From Podospora comata (taxonomy: Eukaryota > Ascomycota > Sordariomycetes > Sordariales > Podosporaceae): a stretch of 64,000 bases of DNA. A program made the translations under genes and the position numbers. The first letter of the stretch is position 1; each line of letters opens with the position of its first letter. Shown here one piece after another: positions 24,169-35,432 of the stretch. A model generated the notes under the pieces. It was not told where the DNA came from and did not search any database. It worked only from the letters and a program-made list of their open reading frames with translations. The stretch spans positions 124,001-188,000 of the forward strand of contig CP071499.1 of assembly GCA_017354895.1 (NCBI GenBank). The letters run 5' to 3'.

Positions 24169-24683
24169 GAAACATATAAAGGGCTTTGCTTGAAGGGGTA
24201 CTTGAGGTACTATTGTGCATCTAGCCATGTTGTATATGTAACGATAAGGTAGCATAGAAACACTGCGACAAGCGAATAGATTTGTAGTACCTTATTATGA
24301 TCCATGTTGTAGTAGACATTTATCTAGCATACCTAAATGAAATTCAAACCAATGCAAAATGACTTTCTGTGAAATCAGATGTAGTGATAACACATGAAGA
24401 TCCAGTAGGATTCCGGCGAGCTCAAGTAGCAGGTGCCACGAGCACACAACCAGTCCCTCATGTCCATCGTCCTCCGGGTTCCCATCCTAAATCCATTCAA
24501 TGAGGGCCAGTCCGAGCACAGCACGCAGCTGTATATTCTAGCCGAGAATCCTTGGGCAGACGGGGATCTCATATGGCAGACCTGCTTCGAGCCGTCATGG
24601 ACTTGGTGATAGGAATACCCAGGACCCAAGGTCATCCTCTATTGCCACTGCACGTGTTTCGCTGAATAGTAGTGCGTTGTCTC
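24169..24683. other. intergenic, nothing recognised
   Basis: AT-rich 3' region between a plus-strand and a minus-strand gene. No coding frame supported. Confidence 0.5.
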
Positions 24684-25749
24684 TTAAAAACCCAACTCAA
24701 CTCTGCCTAGAAATTCCCATTCCTCATCCTTTCCGCCGCCCCTTTCACTGATGTCATGGACATCTTCCAGCAGCGGAGCTTCTCGCATATGCGCATCATC
24801 AACGCCGAGGACCCATCCAGCGGTACTCAATGAGTCACGTTGCTGACTGATGTTTTCTTGTTCCCTGCCGGTTGATCGTCCCCTGAAGCCGAACGGCAAT
24901 CTGTTTTGCGACAACCCAACCAACTCTTGCTCATGCAGTCATGTCTGTCTCCTCTCCTTCCAAACTCTGAACCATCTGTGGCCAGCAAATCTCACCCCGC
25001 ACCGCAGCTTTGTACCTTTGTTTGTCGTACAGAGCCTGTTCATACCAAACAACCCTGATCTTATCACCAAGATCATATTCCTCTCCAACACTCAGACTCA
25101 TCTCAGGAGCAGGAGCACCCCCAAAGCCATGACCCCTCCTCATCATCATCTCCCTCCTTCTCTTGGAAGTTTCCTCATCCCGAAAGGCATCCTCCCTCTC
25201 CAAACTCGGGGGTCTCTTCTGCAGCTGTCGTCTTTCTGATCGCTCCCTCTCCCTCTCATAGGGAAGTTGAACCGCTGCACATTCCTGGTCCTCCAATGCA
25301 TATTCCGCCAGCTGGTTCCAGTGTCCCTGTTGGTCCTTTCGTCTCCTTTTGACCAGATCACACTTTTCCCATGTCCTGGCAAAGGGTTCGATGCCCGCTC
25401 TTTTTGGCCCGATGGCCTTGCTGCTGGCAATAGCGCGAACCTGATGAGGCTTGATGCGAAGGGGAGCTTGCTTGGAGGGATCGTGGTGGGACCAGTAGTA
25501 GTTGCCGGACCAGAGCCAGTGCTCATGAGCTTTTTGGTGAATTGTGTGGAGGCGTCGGGTGGACCATTTGAAGGGGTGGCGAGGATGTTTGGCCTTTGGG
25601 TGACGGCTATGTTGGGAAAAGTATTGTTCGTTACTTGAGTTAGTCTCGGGTAATTCGAGGTCGGATGGTGGATCGCCGAGGCCTTCCCCCCCAAATTGGG
25701 GAGGAAGAAATGGGGGGAGGTAAGTGGAAGAGTGAAAACAAAGCCCCAT
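24684..25749 (-). CDS. basic hydrophilic protein of unknown function
   Basis: From the ATG at 25749 a frame runs to a stop at 24931 (272 aa: MGLCFHSSTYLPPFLPP onward). It is rich in Arg, Lys, Glu and His, with a coiled-coil-prone basic segment (YERERERSERRQLQKR) and a C-terminal YDLGDKIRVVWYEQALYDKQR. A second coding-like frame continues to 24684 (QENISQQRDSL, HMREAPLLEDVHDISERGGG). An intron of about 70 nt with donor GTGAGATTTG and acceptor GAGCAAG would join the two in phase, replacing the last residues of the first frame. I annotate the longer span, but the second exon is inference. Family not recognised. Confidence 0.5.
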
Positions 25750-27119
25750 GTTTGAGCGCAGTGACTTGATATTTATCTGAAAAGCTAGATGCGGCCTGAA
25801 ATCTGTCCTCGGATGCAGATCAACAATTAGCAAGTGAGGACTTCACCGAAGACACGAATTGTACACAGCAAGGCGTGAAACTAAGGGCAGTAGCAGAGAC
25901 TGGAAGATACCAATGCTCGACTTTGGCAAGGGACCTATTATACCGCTTTGACATTAACGGCGTCGCTGTCATGGCCTCATAGGGTATATGATTGGTTTCA
26001 TTCTAAATCGGTCAGAGTCACCGGGGTTTGCATCAAATTCAGTGGGTTGATATTCAATGTTATTGGCGGAGTAAGGGGAGGCAAGTGACTCACGGGGTGG
26101 TTTTGGCTGTCATGGGGGTATTGCTACCTGCTAGGCATTCGTGGAAACCCCACGGCACAAGCAGGCAGAGGGCGGCGTCATGAGAGGACCCCCTGTCAGT
26201 TGAAAACAGGGCGGAATCGATGTCAGTGGAAGAGTGTTGTTGGGATTAACAGTGAAAATAAGCGCGACGATGAACATACCTATGAGGGCTTTTTTGAGTA
26301 CCCAGGTACATCAAGTGGGCAAAAAACGGAAAGAATAGGTTACTTGCCATTGCCCCCCCGGTGTTCCCTCTGTTTTCAAGCCTGTAAGATGTCAAAGTAA
26401 GGCTTGCTCCGGCGGCCCTCACTAAGAGATGACACTTGGCGCGCCAACTTCTCTAATAGGCCTCCCGAATTGATGAGCACCGGGCTTAATTTGAGGACAG
26501 CCTCATGCCTGCCTACTTTTCAGGGGAGCCTAAAATGTGATTTTGTGTCTCTCCTCAATAAAATAACAGCTAGAAACACAGCATTTGTTCTAAGACTTGT
26601 GGAAGCCAAGGCTGCCTACCATGTAAGGAGGTAGTTAGGTATGCATCATCTGTTCATGAATGTTCTCGGGGAGACCGAAACACAAATGTTTCCCACAGCT
26701 GTCTTCCATAGGGCAATAATAAATTGAAACTGACTGCAGACACACAAAATGATAAGAGAAGGAAAGGATGAGCTCGGGACTTTTCCACGTGAGATTACCG
26801 GAAACGGGGAGCTAGTGTGTGGTGTCACCTGCCGTAAACATGTAGAAGCCTGTACATATATGTCCCATTTGCCCTTCAGTAAGCCCATCATTACCATCAC
26901 TGGCCTTCTCTCCAGGTCAAACTGAGCTGATTCTTCAAACCGACGATGACGCGTGCAACTTGGGCCAACAGCCTTGTGGTGTTCTTCCCATCATTCACTC
27001 ACCATGCCTTTGCCCTTTGGCCCCTGGACTCACTGACAGATAGATTCACTGGTCTGGGTTTTTCTCGACACGGGAGCCAGTGGTGGGCTAAATGATATGC
27101 CCAGTGCTTCCTATACTAT
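25750..27119. other. intergenic, nothing recognised
   Basis: 1.3 kb without a supported gene. Short open frames at 26200-26640 show no domain. Confidence 0.5.
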
Positions 27120-27700
27120 GGCCCAGAGATCATGGGGCATGTTCCCAAGCCTTGCTACGATACTGCGGTCGCAAATAGCTACTGCGATCCTCACGACATT
27201 GACGTGTGGGATGTTACCTACACTGATGTACGACTTTCTTCCCGCTCTGAACTTTAAACCAGCATTTCTAGAACATAAGACTGGACTTCTGGAAAAGGTG
27301 CAAGGTTTCAAAACTCTTTTGCCAATGCATCTTTTCTCCAATGACCACCGAGATCCTGGCCACTGACTTCGGGTACCATTCCGACCTCGCTCCCTCGGCA
27401 GGTCACGATGAGAATGAGTGTTGATCACAGAAACACAGCAAGGTTCCCGTCAAGGCTCGTCAGTGGATCGACACAATGTCAAACTACCCGGGCCCCGAGG
27501 CTGCTCAGCCTGGAACGGCGGAGATCACCTTGACTTCTTCGGAGATTGCGCCGCAAAGTTACCTTATTTGTATGGTTCCACGAAGTCGCTCACAGCTTGG
27601 ACTGCGGGACCACACCTCGCCCTGCCAATCTGCCCGAAACCTTTTGTTACAGGGACGCCCTGACGACTCTGATGCATGGAGGATGAGGAAGGGGAGAGAA
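27120..27700 (+). pseudogene. decayed secreted HEXXH metallopeptidase-like gene
   Basis: Three pieces in different plus-strand frames together resemble one fungal secreted protein family with an HEXXH zinc motif. Piece 1 (about 27148-27257) reads KPCYDTAVANSYCDPHDIDV then WDVTYTDV. Piece 2 (about 27432-27560) reads KVPVKARQWIDTMSNYPGP, then in another frame RGCSAWNGGDHLDFFGDC. Piece 3 (about 27555-27680) reads VWFHEVAHSLDCGTTPRP then ETFCYRDALTTLM; HEVAH is at 27579-27593. The order is what one gene would give, but at least three frame changes and a missing C-terminus separate the pieces, and no intron signals account for them. Host gene relic; close family not named. Confidence 0.6.
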
Positions 27701-27969
27701 TCGACGCCTAAGTTGAGGGCTGAGGAGCGAGTTGGGTTGAGAGGGAGCAACACAAAGTCTAGGGTTCAAAGAAGATTAAGCTCGTGATTGTTCATGTACC
27801 TATCGGTGAATCATTCCATCTGACCCATAGCCCGCATCTCAGCATAACCCTCCTTTACAAATGAGAATTGATACATTTAGGTATCCAACATGGTCCAGGT
27901 CTCTGCCATTTATGTCCTCAAATTTCCAACATCTGGTGGAACCCAGCGCCCACTCGCACGTACTTTGGG

Positions 27970-28200
27970 CTACGATTCTCCTTTGTCGAGCTGCATATTC
28001 GGAAATGCTGACTTTTTTGCCCGTGCAGAATGGCTTTGGCGGATATATCTTCCCGATAGGCAGATGCTGGCAATGCATATGATGAAAAATACACCGAGAG
28101 AGACAGAGATGGCAATTGTCTGCTTCGTGGAAAGAGAACCACCTTGCCCTGATCCAACCCGGCGTGGTTCAATGTGAGGATTAAACTGACCCAATGCCAT
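27970..28200 (-). CDS. small single-pass membrane protein
   Basis: From the ATG at 28200 the protein is 76 aa, with a Gly/Ser-rich N-terminus, one hydrophobic segment (TIAISVSLGVFFIICIASI) and a basic cytosolic flank (SGRYIRQSHSARAKK). An upstream in-frame ATG at 28299 would add 33 residues. Small proteins with this layout are common in Sordariomycetes and have no known function. No splice sites needed. Confidence 0.4.
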   Translation of the reverse strand: MALGQFNPHIEPRRVGSGQGGSLSTKQTIAISVSLGVFFIICIASICLSGRYIRQSHSARAKKSAFPNMQLDKGES

Positions 28201-29191
28201 CGTTTGTGTTTTTGTTGTCTGTGTTCGCGGTTGATACCTGTTTTGGTAATTGAGTGGAGGTGAGGTTGCAATGAAAGGCGTGACCACAAAGGCCAACATG
28301 TTGTAAGCCGTTGCGTACCTAGGTAGCCAAGAAGTAGGGCACTTGTGTAAGGCAGGTTACCGCCTCAGTAATGCCCGCTTCTTGGTGCCTCGATTGTGCC
28401 GAATTCCGAATTTAATTGAAGACCTTACCTAGGTACCTTACCTTGTTTTCTTAGGGTTGATACTGATAAGGCAGGATGCTAGGCAGTTTCCCCTGTTGCC
28501 ACACGATATCCATCGGCTTTGAAAGTTAACATTTCTGGTTGTTCTCAACCTGGAACGGATGCACCATAAATCCTAGAATCCGAAGAGTGGGCAAAATAAT
28601 TTGGCACACCCATCGGAAAATGTCTCGCAATGCACCGCGGCTTATGTCCAGCGCTTAAAGTGGAATAACGTTAATCAGACAGTCGCCGTTTCGGGTTACA
28701 CGCAGGATAAGACGCAGAGAGCAAGGGGTACACTAGGATTCTGGTCGGTCACATACCCACATAACTACTAGCTAGTATGTCGTGTTGGTCCCTGATACAG
28801 TGGTGCTCAACGTAAGCGGGAACTCGGAATGTAACATAAATGGCCCATATCATGACATTTTCCTTGAACACCCTACTCAAGTTCTACAGAACCAACTGCC
28901 AACAGCACAATATGTTGGACCTTAGTGTGCTGTAAAGGCCCAACAAATACTACCTCGAGATCCTGACAGTGGCAGCATCCACTCATCTAGGACACCGCCG
29001 GAGTGAGCCGCGATGAAGCTGGAAATGGGCGCGGTGGAAGACTGAAGAGAAAAAGGCTATAAGAACCACGATTGTTACCTTTCGTAAGTTGGAGGAGACA
29101 GAGCATCAGGAGCTTTCATAGAGTCCCCCAGAGCCCCAAAACCGACAACTTACACCTCTTTAACTCCGCTAAGCCTTTGGAAGTCGTCAAG
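28201..29191. other. intergenic with CCTAGGTA palindromes
   Basis: AT-rich, no gene. TACCTAGGTA-type palindromes lie at about 28315-28325 and 28426-28436. Confidence 0.5.
29058..29063 (+). promoter_or_regulatory. TATA-like box TATAAG
   Basis: CTATAAGAA about 130 nt upstream of the small secreted protein start at 29192. Confidence 0.4.
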
Positions 29192-29801
29192 ATGAAGCTC
29201 TCCAGCAGCGTTATCTCCCTGGGCATGGCCGGTCTCGCCGTCGCCACTCCGTATGTTGCAACACTGTCCATGACCTTCAGAGACCCTCACAATCCTGTGG
29301 GACACATCAATGTACCTTACTGACATCTTTCTGATTGCCCTCCAGGGTCCCCGTGCACCTCGACATCCGCGCCGATAACTGTACGTCAAATTACTCCCGA
29401 GACACAATGAATAGGTTAGAGCTCAAGACTGACATTGCTTTTGTTGGACAGACTGGTACATGACCGGCTGGGGCAATCCCAACTGCCAGGGTTCCTTCTT
29501 GTGGGCCTACCAGGGGAACGGCAATGCATGTGTCAATGTCCCGGCGATGGCGGCGTCGGTCAGCTTCGGCATCTCCCCTGGTGTGGCGGAGCTTTCACTG
29601 GTAAACTTCCCAACCTGTGGACTCGCGCGCTCCGCTCTCGTCGCCGGAACCCCCGACGCTACAACCAGCGACTTCAGTCCCACTGTGCAGCTGATCGAGG
29701 TCAACGGTGACGGCGACAGCGGCCTCGAAAAGCGACAAGTCCACGCCACTTGCCACAACAGCAATGACGGGGTTTGGGCTTTCCAAGTCAGATGGGTTTG
29801 A
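29192..29801 (+). CDS. small secreted cysteine-containing protein
   Basis: Three exons, 29192-29250, 29346-29380 and 29452-29801, give 147 aa in frame. The ATG opens a signal peptide (MKLSSSVISLGMAGLAVATP) that ends at the first junction. The mature protein has YWYMTGWGNPNCQGSF, four to five cysteines (NCQG, ACVN, TCGL, TCHN) and ends with GVWAFQVRWV. A dibasic EKR site near residue 122 could be processed. Size, secretion and cysteine content match candidate effectors or cell-surface proteins of fungi. The middle exon is only 35 nt. Family unknown. Confidence 0.8.
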
Positions 29802-30517
29802 TCGGGTAGACGAGGAGTGTTGCGTAAAGAATTTTTCGGTCATGGAATCATGAGGAAATTATCGAGGGTAGTTGCATTGACCCGATCTCGGTCCGCTGCC
29901 TGGTAGACGGTTGTGCTGATAGGATGCGATGAATAAAGAGACCTATTTTACAGGAATTACAACTCATGTCATAAATACCTAAGCAGTCATTACCCTGGGG
30001 AGCCAGATTTGAACAAGACATGAGCCGCTTTGAATGGAGCTGTTCTTGACATTACGGTTCATTTGGCTTCTCGCACTTTCCAGTATGAGATGTTGGGTCC
30101 TGTCATTCTCCAAACATGAACACCTATGCTACATCATTGGCGCCTACCGCACCTAGAGGCTTTCCTCAGAATATCCAATCACCGTATCTATACCGCGCTT
30201 CTGCACATTTCCTGTCTGCATGCTGCCGTGTCCAGCGGGCCTCACCTGCGTGACTGTGAGGTTGTTGATACAGGGCAACATCGCGTCTGGTCTTGGCAGT
30301 AGGCCTCTCTGCCGCCGTCTGGTGTCATCATTGGACAGCTGCTGTGAAGTGCACTTCCAAAGTACCACAGAGTATGAGATTTACGCCTGCCATTGGGATG
30401 ATTTTGGCATAAATGGGGGGTCCCCATCATCGTCAAGATTCATTGCACCGGGCAGTTTGCGTTCAACTTTCCTCCTTCAAGAGACATCGGCTTCGAATCC
30501 ACTCAACAAAAGCGAAC
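29802..30517. other. intergenic, nothing recognised
   Basis: Short frames only. Upstream region of the viroplasmin-domain gene. Confidence 0.5.
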
Positions 30518-31050
30518 ATGGCCCGGAAAAGGTGGTACGCTGTGACAAGGGGTCGCCAGCCGGGTGTATACGAGACATGGGAGTATGTTGCGTCACATTT
30601 TACTCTTCACACTTTCATTATGGCTTCCCCGATACTGAAACTAGGTACTGCAGGCAAACCGAGGCGCAGGTTCTGGGATTTCCAGATAACCGTCACAAAT
30701 CCTTTCCAACAAAAGAAGAGGCCGAGAAATTTGTAGGGGAGAACAGAAATACCAAGGCTGAGCCGCTTGGGGATGCTGAAACTCGGGACGCATCCACGCA
30801 GCCATCGACAGCAGGTGGTTCGTCTCCTTCGCCGCCACCATCATCACCCTGTTCCTATTCCTCGTCCATTTGTTCCCGACCTACACCGGTAGTGTTTGGG
30901 GCTGACACTGTGCCTGTGAAGAATAAACTTGCCGATCACAAGCTCTCAACACCAGGCGGGGGGAAGAAGGGGTATTGGCAGCGCCAAGGGAACAAGGGCC
31001 AAGCCAACAAGAGCAGGTTGGACATCAGAGTAAATGTTTCTCGGGTGTGA
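30518..31050 (+). CDS. stand-alone viroplasmin/RNase H1 N-terminal domain protein
   Basis: Exons 30518-30582 and 30645-31050 (62 nt intron, donor GTATGT, acceptor ACTAG) give 156 aa in frame. The first 50 residues match the hybrid-binding domain at the N-terminus of eukaryotic RNase H1 (also called caulimovirus viroplasmin domain): RKRWYAVTRGRQPGVYETW, then AQVLGFPDNRHKSFPTKEEA. In full RNase H1 this domain binds RNA/DNA hybrids and is followed by the catalytic RNase H fold. Here it is followed only by a Ser/Pro-rich segment and a basic tail (GGGKKGYWQRQGNKGQANK), so no nuclease activity is expected from this product. It may be a truncated RNase H1 relative or a separate RNA-binding protein. 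Confidence 0.8.
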
Positions 31051-31218
31051 AGTTGCTAAGAATGAAGCCATCATGAATTGCCTTAACTCATTCAACCAAG
31101 ACAGGTAGCTGCACGGTGTGAGAATGACACGTGGCCAATAAACAGGATGAAATTTTCTATTGTTTTTTGATCAATCGAGTGTTGTATAATACAGCATCAA
31201 GTGGCCAGCGCCTGACAT

Positions 31219-32307
31219 CTAACCCATCTCGGCTCTCCTCATGTGTACCACATTTCCCGGCATCGGGCCGCTGTCCAATTCTGTGGGCATCTCACCTCCC
31301 ATTTCTACTGGATGCTTTTGTTGAGTATCACCCACCGGCCTGGCACCAGAATAGAGGGGTGGCATCTTGGACTGAAACTCTGAGCGATAACACCCTCCTG
31401 CATGAGCGTCATGCCCATGAACCTCTACCATATCACGAGAGGCCCCGTGTAGCTCTGCCACCGGTCCGTTGGAGGCCTTTTTCTTCTGCCGCCTGAAGAA
31501 CAAAAATGCCAACAAAGCAGCAACTAACACAGCACAGGGAATACCCACTCCTAATCCTATCTTGAGTCCGTTGTTATCTTCGTCCGAGGGGGTTGGCGCT
31601 GGTGTTGCTGGTCCGGCATTCGTGAGCGGCACCACGATTTCCGTTGTCGAGGAAGAAGATGTGGATTCGGAGGACGTAGAGGAAAATGTAGAGGAAGATG
31701 ATGTTGAGGTGGTGGGCACAGGGGCTGTTGTTCTGACGGTACCGGTCTCGCTTAACGGGGGGAAGCTGGTGGTAGCACCTGTTGCTCGAGTTGATACGAT
31801 TTCCCCCCCTTCATCGAGAAAGGTCCCCTTGCCATCCTAGCAACATTGTGGATCGTTGTTGCAGCAAAGGCTACCATCGCGGCATTGTACTACACGCGGC
31901 AGAACCCCATTGCTGGCGGCTGTTTCGTCTAAAGGGTGCGCCATCGAGTTAGTGATTGTCTGTGGTTAGATGCAAGGAAACGTACTGTAAAGACAGATCT
32001 GTCCGCAGCTGTCATCCCATTCCCGGATAGCACATGGACCCCTCACCCATAAACCCTCTGGATCGTTTGGGTTGTGACATAGTCGATTGGATAGACAGGT
32101 CGCTTTTCGGCCGCAGCAGGCGTTGGATCCAGGACAGAGCGTGTTGTCTGTGTAGGCTTGGCCGGCAAAACCGTAGCATATTATTTGAGCGTCCACTGTG
32201 GCGGGATAGGCGACGAACAACAACAATGCTGGCAGAACAAGCGCTATATACGCCGAAATAAGTGAGGGATGCCGGTTAGCGTCCCGGCCTGATGCGGGTG
32301 ATAACAT
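31219..32307 (-). CDS. cysteine-rich single-pass membrane protein interrupted by in-frame TAG
   Basis: Exon 1 is 32307-31986 and exon 2 is 31928-31219 (57 nt intron), 344 codons in frame. Layout: signal peptide (ALVLPALLLFVAYPATVDA), cysteine-rich ectodomain (NTLCPGSNACCGRKATCLS, then CRDGSLCCNNDPQCC), Ser/Thr-rich stalk (TSTSSSSTFSSTSSESTSSS), one membrane helix (GIPCAVLVAALLAFLFF) and a cytosolic tail. This is a common fungal surface-protein design. Directly after CNNDPQCC the frame has a TAG at 31837-31839, then continues as DGKGTFLDEGGEIVSTRA. A 57 nt GT-AG segment (31893-31837) ending exactly at that TAG could be spliced in phase, which would remove the CRDGSLCC block. Whether the gene is intact therefore depends on splicing, recoding or loss. 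See finding. Confidence 0.7.
31837..31839 (-). other. in-frame TAG within a coding frame
   Basis: Codon 137 of the cysteine-rich membrane protein gene. Coding character is strong on both sides in the same frame. It could derive from CAG or TGG by one transition. Confidence 0.75.
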
Positions 32308-33005
32308 GACGATTGCAACGGGGTTCTCCCACGTCTTGCGAACATGGAGTCAGAATCAACAACACAGTCACCATAGGCAGGAAGAAAAGGGACACTGGTG
32401 GTTTTGCAATGGAGGCGGAAATGGAAACGGGGCGCAGCACACGTGCAGGGCGGCGGTTCTGCAGACTGCAGCTGGGTATACTCCGTAACGGCTACAGCAT
32501 ATTCTGCAGGGGGAGACATTGGGACCCCATCACGGGCCGGAAAGCATCGCCAAGGACATGATCCTGGCCAGTTGATATTCGATCGACATCGTTGTGATGT
32601 CTTGGATTGGCTGGCTCGGATTTGACCATGTTTCTGTGAGTACATTTCAGGTTGCTTTGCCGCAGGGAGACGGCGGGACAGACCCGCTCCCGAGAATGAC
32701 CTAATGCTCAAAGTTCCTGTTGGCACCGTCAGCTTAATCTTTCAGTCGAAAGAATAAGCATACCTGGAACCGACTACACTTGTGGTCATCAATATGGCTG
32801 GAAACGGGAGAGAGAACCCCAGTCTTGGCGTTCTGTCACTTGGCTGCACCAGCGGGAGCTAATCTCAGAGTGGCTAGCACAGGCACTGCCCCACCTTTCC
32901 ACCCCACCATGTTTTTTGCAGCGATTCCAAAAATTGTTGCTTCCAACTCCCACTCCCGAATCTCTCGATTGTCATGAGATTGAGCGCCGCCCGCCTACTG
33001 CAAAC
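32308..33005. other. divergent intergenic region
   Basis: Promoter region between the cysteine-rich membrane protein (minus) and PUS1 (plus). No coding frame supported. Confidence 0.5.
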
Positions 33006-34976
33006 ATGGCCTCTGACGAGATCCCTGCTGCCGCTCCAGGCCCCGATGCTTCTTCCAGCGCCACTCCCGCCGCTCAGGATTCCAACGACTCTCAGAACAA
33101 TGCCGACCGCAGCCAGAATCGCAACGGCAAGCGTGGTGGCCGCGGCCGCGATAGAGGGAATGACAAACCCGGCGCTCAAGGAAAGCGTAAGCACGGCGGC
33201 TTCGGAAGCGCAAAGTATGTTGCAAACCGCTGTATTCTCGAGAAAACTCAATGCCGACTTCTAACCCAGCCGACAGAGGCCCCGTCCCCGACAAGCGCGA
33301 ACAGGTCCGGAATAACCGCGATGCCAAACGCCGCAAGGTGATCGACGAGGAAGTTGGCGGCAAGAGCTTCATGAGCATCGAGTTCACCCCCGACGAGATC
33401 AAGGCCGAAGACCGCCGACCGAAGCGCAAGGTTGCCGTCCTGATTGGCTACGCCGGCACCGGCTACCACGGCATTCAGATCAACCACAAGGAGAAGACAA
33501 TCGAGGGCGACATCTTTGCGGCTTTCGTCGCTGCCGGTGCCATCTCCAAGGCGAACGCCGATGATCCCAAGAAGTCGAGCTTGGTCCGCTGCGCGCGTAC
33601 AGACAAGGGCGTCCACGCCGCTGGCAACGTGTTGTCTCTCAAGCTCATTGTCGAGGACGAAGACATTGTCGAAAAGATCAATTCCCACCTCCCCGAACAG
33701 ATTAGGATATGGGGCATCCAGCGCACAGTCAACGCTTTCAGCTGCTACCAGTCTTGCGATTCGAGGTGGTATGAGTATCTCATGCCCAGTTATTCGCTAT
33801 TGCCTCCCCAGCCACAGAGCTTTCTTGGAAAAAAGATCCTCGAGTCGGCCAAAGAGAAGGGCATGTTGGAAGAGCACCTCGAACGCTTGGATGATGTGAC
33901 GGGATTCTGGGACGAGGTGGAGAAGAACGATATCGAGCCTATCCTTGCTAGACTAAGCCCCGAGGTTAGGGCTGAGGTTTTGCGTAAGCTTCAAGACAGC
34001 AACGACAAGGAACTCGCCGAGGATGGACAGCCGGCCAAAAACGACCAAGAAGAGGCGAGCAAAGATGCGACCACTGACAAAGATTTTGAAATGTCCGATG
34101 CTGCCGAGCCCCAGCCCGAGAAACCGGCCGAAGAGGCCAAGCCAGTCGAGGAGACACCGCAAGAACCAAAGCCTGAGAAGGAGTTGAGTCCCGTTGATGC
34201 GGCCGTCCGAGATATCAAGGCTGCCTACGTCGCGGCGAAGAGAAGATACAGGATCTCGCCAGCCCGTATCGAGAGGCTGCAACAAGCCCTGAACCTCTAC
34301 CTGGGCACGCACAACTATCACAACTATACCGTGATGAAGTCCTTCAAGGATGCATCTGCCAAGCGTCACATCAAGTCGTTCGAAGCCAACACCACCCCTA
34401 TCCAGATTGGCGATACCGAGTGGCTGTCGCTCAAGGTCCATGGCCAGAGCTTCATGATGCACCAGATTCGCAAGATGGTCGCCATGGCGGTCATGGTCGT
34501 TCGCTGCGGCGCCCCGCTTGATCTCATCAAGGAGAGCTACGGGCCTCGAAGGATTAGCATCCCCAAGGCGCCCGGTCTTGGTCTCATGCTGGAACGTCCC
34601 ATGTTTACAGAGTACAACAAGAGGGCCGCCGGGTTTGACAAGGAGCCCATTGACTTCTCCAAGTACGAGGATCAGATCATCAAGTTCAAGGACGAGCACA
34701 TCTACCGGAGGATGTTTGAGGTGGAGGAGAAAGAGAACTCGTGAGTGCTGATGCCGCACCAGGCACATGCTGTATAATGTTGCTGACAACCATTTTTGCA
34801 GGTTCCACTTGTTCTTCAACCAGGTCGATAACTTCCGCACCGACTATTTCCTGTGGGTGACGGCCGGGGGTGTGGACGCTTCCCATGAGCGGTCTGATCG
34901 GACCGAGAGGGTGCCCAAGGCGTTGGAGGCTGAGCTTGGCGATGAGGCTGATGGGGTGGTGGAGGATGGAACGTAA
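33006..34976 (+). CDS. PUS1: tRNA pseudouridine synthase 1 (TruA family)
   Basis: Isomerises uridine to pseudouridine in tRNA (and some snRNA/mRNA) in the nucleus. Exons 33006-33214, 33277-34740 and 34802-34976 give 615 aa in frame. The start ATG is in good context (AAACATGG). The N-terminus is disordered with a basic RGG-like patch (GKRGGRGRDRG). The catalytic domain begins at VAVLIGYAGTGYHGIQ; the active-site Asp is in RCARTDKGVHAAGNV (about residue 179). Other TruA marks are HNYHNYT, SFMMHQIRKMVA and GLGLMLERP. An acidic insertion (about residues 330-395, EEAKPVEETPQEPKPEKE) separates the two halves, as in other fungal Pus1 proteins. The last exon carries FHLFFNQVDNFRTDYFLWV. Confidence 0.95.
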
Positions 34977-35432
34977 ATACCTTTGCTACAGGCAACTTGG
35001 TCCAGAACACCAGCATCATGACAAAAGATTGGTAGCGGAGCTTTACGTTGCTCGAGCTTGTTTTCCACTTTGTACGCCATGCTTTCCCGTCTCTTGGAAG
35101 CGCTGCTGAGGTTTCAGCTTACTATTTACTGTCCAGTGCGTTTGTTCGCCAGACCATGGCCGTTGCCTTCGCCATTGGATGCCGCAGGTGAGCGCTGTAG
35201 TTTGTGAAACATCTGCAGATGCATATGCATCTTCCCTTTCCGCACTCCCCCCCCCTTCCGGTGACAAACGTGTATTTTGGCCCGTATACAAATGCAAGAG
35301 AAGTACTCAACGACATCTTGTTCTTGCCGGTTTCTTCTTTCTGCCGTTGTCCGGTGTTCCTCTTACCAAATATTTGCAATCCGGTAGTATTTCGTCACTC
35401 ATCACAACCCAAATGTCGGTCAACAGACGGAA
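34977..35432. other. intergenic spacer
   Basis: 3' region of PUS1 and upstream of the interrupted gene at 35433. No gene seen. Confidence 0.5.

Noticed and set aside
32244-32726. 160-codon minus-strand frame upstream of the cysteine-rich membrane protein
   Set aside because: Overlaps the true first exon in another frame and has no conserved features.
33953-34840. 295-codon minus-strand frame opposite PUS1
   Set aside because: Antisense shadow; the plus strand carries the TruA motifs.
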